The position numbers and the translations under genes were made by a program. The notes beneath the pieces are model-generated. The model was not told the DNA's origin and did no database searches. It saw only the letters and a list, made by a program, of their open reading frames with translations. A stretch of DNA of 32,129 nucleotides from a virus, in the IMG/VR virus record IMGVR_UViG_3300042398_000302, positions 1 to 32,129 of that record; one strand, given 5' to 3'. This document shows positions 31,569-32,129 of this stretch, in pieces. Each line of letters begins with the position of its first letter. Position 1 is the stretch's first letter.

Positions 31569-32129
31569 TTATTTTAGTAACGGTATTTCTCCTTTAGTTA
31601 TAAACGATTGACGAACAGTTTCAAACTTTTCGTAGAGATCTGCAGGGATGACAGCTTCATCGATGTTTTTACGCATCATAGCTGCCATCTCTTCTAACTG
31701 AGAAATATCCCCGTTATAGTTAAATGTTTTAGTGACTTTCTTTGTGTCGTAAAAGTCCATAATAATATGGTAACGATCTTCATCAGAATCGTTGCGGATC
31801 TGGTGCCATTGGTTCACCCAAACAGCGTAAGCTTTACCAGCTTCCATGTGAAGTGTAGTGCCATTGCAGATAAACACACACTTGTCATTTGTGATCAGCG
31901 GAATGTGAAGTCGAGCCATGTATTCATCAGTGTCTGCGTCTCTGTGAACTAAAGACTTTGCTCTAGCTTTGAGACAGGTGACACGAACTCGTCTAGGAGT
32001 CAACCCTAGCTCAGTAATCTGGTCGATCACACGAGCAATTTCGCCTTGATAGGCTTGTGTAGGATTCTTGTGCTCCATAGAGTGGGCGATGTCAAAGAAC
32101 TTGAGAGCTTCATAGTTACTCTTACCCTT
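31569..32129 (-). CDS. Aspartyl/asparaginyl hydroxylase-like 2-oxoglutarate/Fe(II) oxygenase, 5' end cut by window edge
   Basis: The frame is open from the stop at 31569 to the right edge, 17 codons beyond the first ATG at 32078. That ATG lacks a ribosome site, so the real start is probably outside. Counting from that ATG, the iron-binding HxD is His45-Arg-Asp47 in SLVHRDADTD, and the distal His is His92 in WVNQWHQIRND. Arg102 in DEDRYHIIMDFYD is a candidate 2-oxoglutarate ligand. ARLHIPLITN and GKAYAVWVNQWH match the beta-hydroxylase domain pattern. Such enzymes hydroxylate Asp, Asn or other side chains. The target is unknown; collagen-like fibres encoded downstream are one candidate, by inference only. 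Confidence 0.75.
   Translation of the reverse strand, partial: KGKSNYEALKFFDIAHSMEHKNPTQAYQGEIARVIDQITELGLTPRRVRVTCLKARAKSLVHRDADTDEYMARLHIPLITNDKCVFICNGTTLHMEAGKAYAVWVNQWHQIRNDSDEDRYHIIMDFYDTKKVTKTFNYNGDISQLEEMAAMMRKNIDEAVIPADLYEKFETVRQSFITKGEIPLLK

Overview
This window is part of the genome of a tailed, double-stranded DNA phage (Caudoviricetes), probably a siphovirus. Every credible gene lies on the minus strand, so transcription runs from base 32129 down to base 1. The tail genes follow the lambda pattern: tail tube, G/GT chaperones with a GGGAAAG slippery site, tape measure with a lambda-type C-terminus, an NlpC/P60 protein and a J-like tip protein. The lysis set (GH19 endolysin, inner-membrane spanin, outer-membrane lipoprotein spanin, T4-type holin) implies a Gram-negative host. 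By eye the G+C content is in the mid-40s percent. I see no tRNA, integrase, terminase or replication gene other than ribonucleotide reductase, so terminase and early genes must lie outside the window.

In transcription order: (1) 32129-31569, a 2-oxoglutarate/Fe(II) hydroxylase-like gene cut by the right edge. (2) 31417-30614, a Gly/Gln-rich protein of unknown role with a repeat-containing leader and a clear rho-independent terminator. (3) 30494-28798, the lysis cassette. (4) 28786-26771, prohead protease and HK97-type major capsid protein, followed by a hairpin. (5) 26657-23858, class I ribonucleotide reductase nrdA and nrdB, lying inside the morphogenesis operon. (6) 23865-21667, a small protein, a PKD-domain protein and the portal. 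(7) 21603-7883, nearly 14 kb of fibre and adhesin genes: five collagen-like (Gly-X-Y) proteins, a fibre without collagen repeats, a small PKD protein and a 1362-residue PKD-repeat protein. (8) 7873-5872, head-tail adaptor, head closure, tail terminator and tail tube. (9) 5637-5871, a hairpin-rich intergenic region. (10) 5636-1, chaperones, a gp10-like protein, tape measure and tail-tip genes, ending in a J-like gene cut by the left edge.

The most unusual features are these. The fibre block sits between the portal and the head-tail connectors rather than after the tail tip. In the giant PKD protein, a compact PKD-like unit appears to be nested inside the same loop of five of eight outer PKD-like repeats. 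Related PKD modules occur in two other proteins of the window. Almost the same hairpin follows both the major capsid gene and the tail tube gene, the two genes expected to be most highly expressed. A hydroxylase-like gene is present in a phage rich in collagen-like protein, which raises a testable idea of fibre hydroxylation. No intergenic gap exceeds 300 bases.
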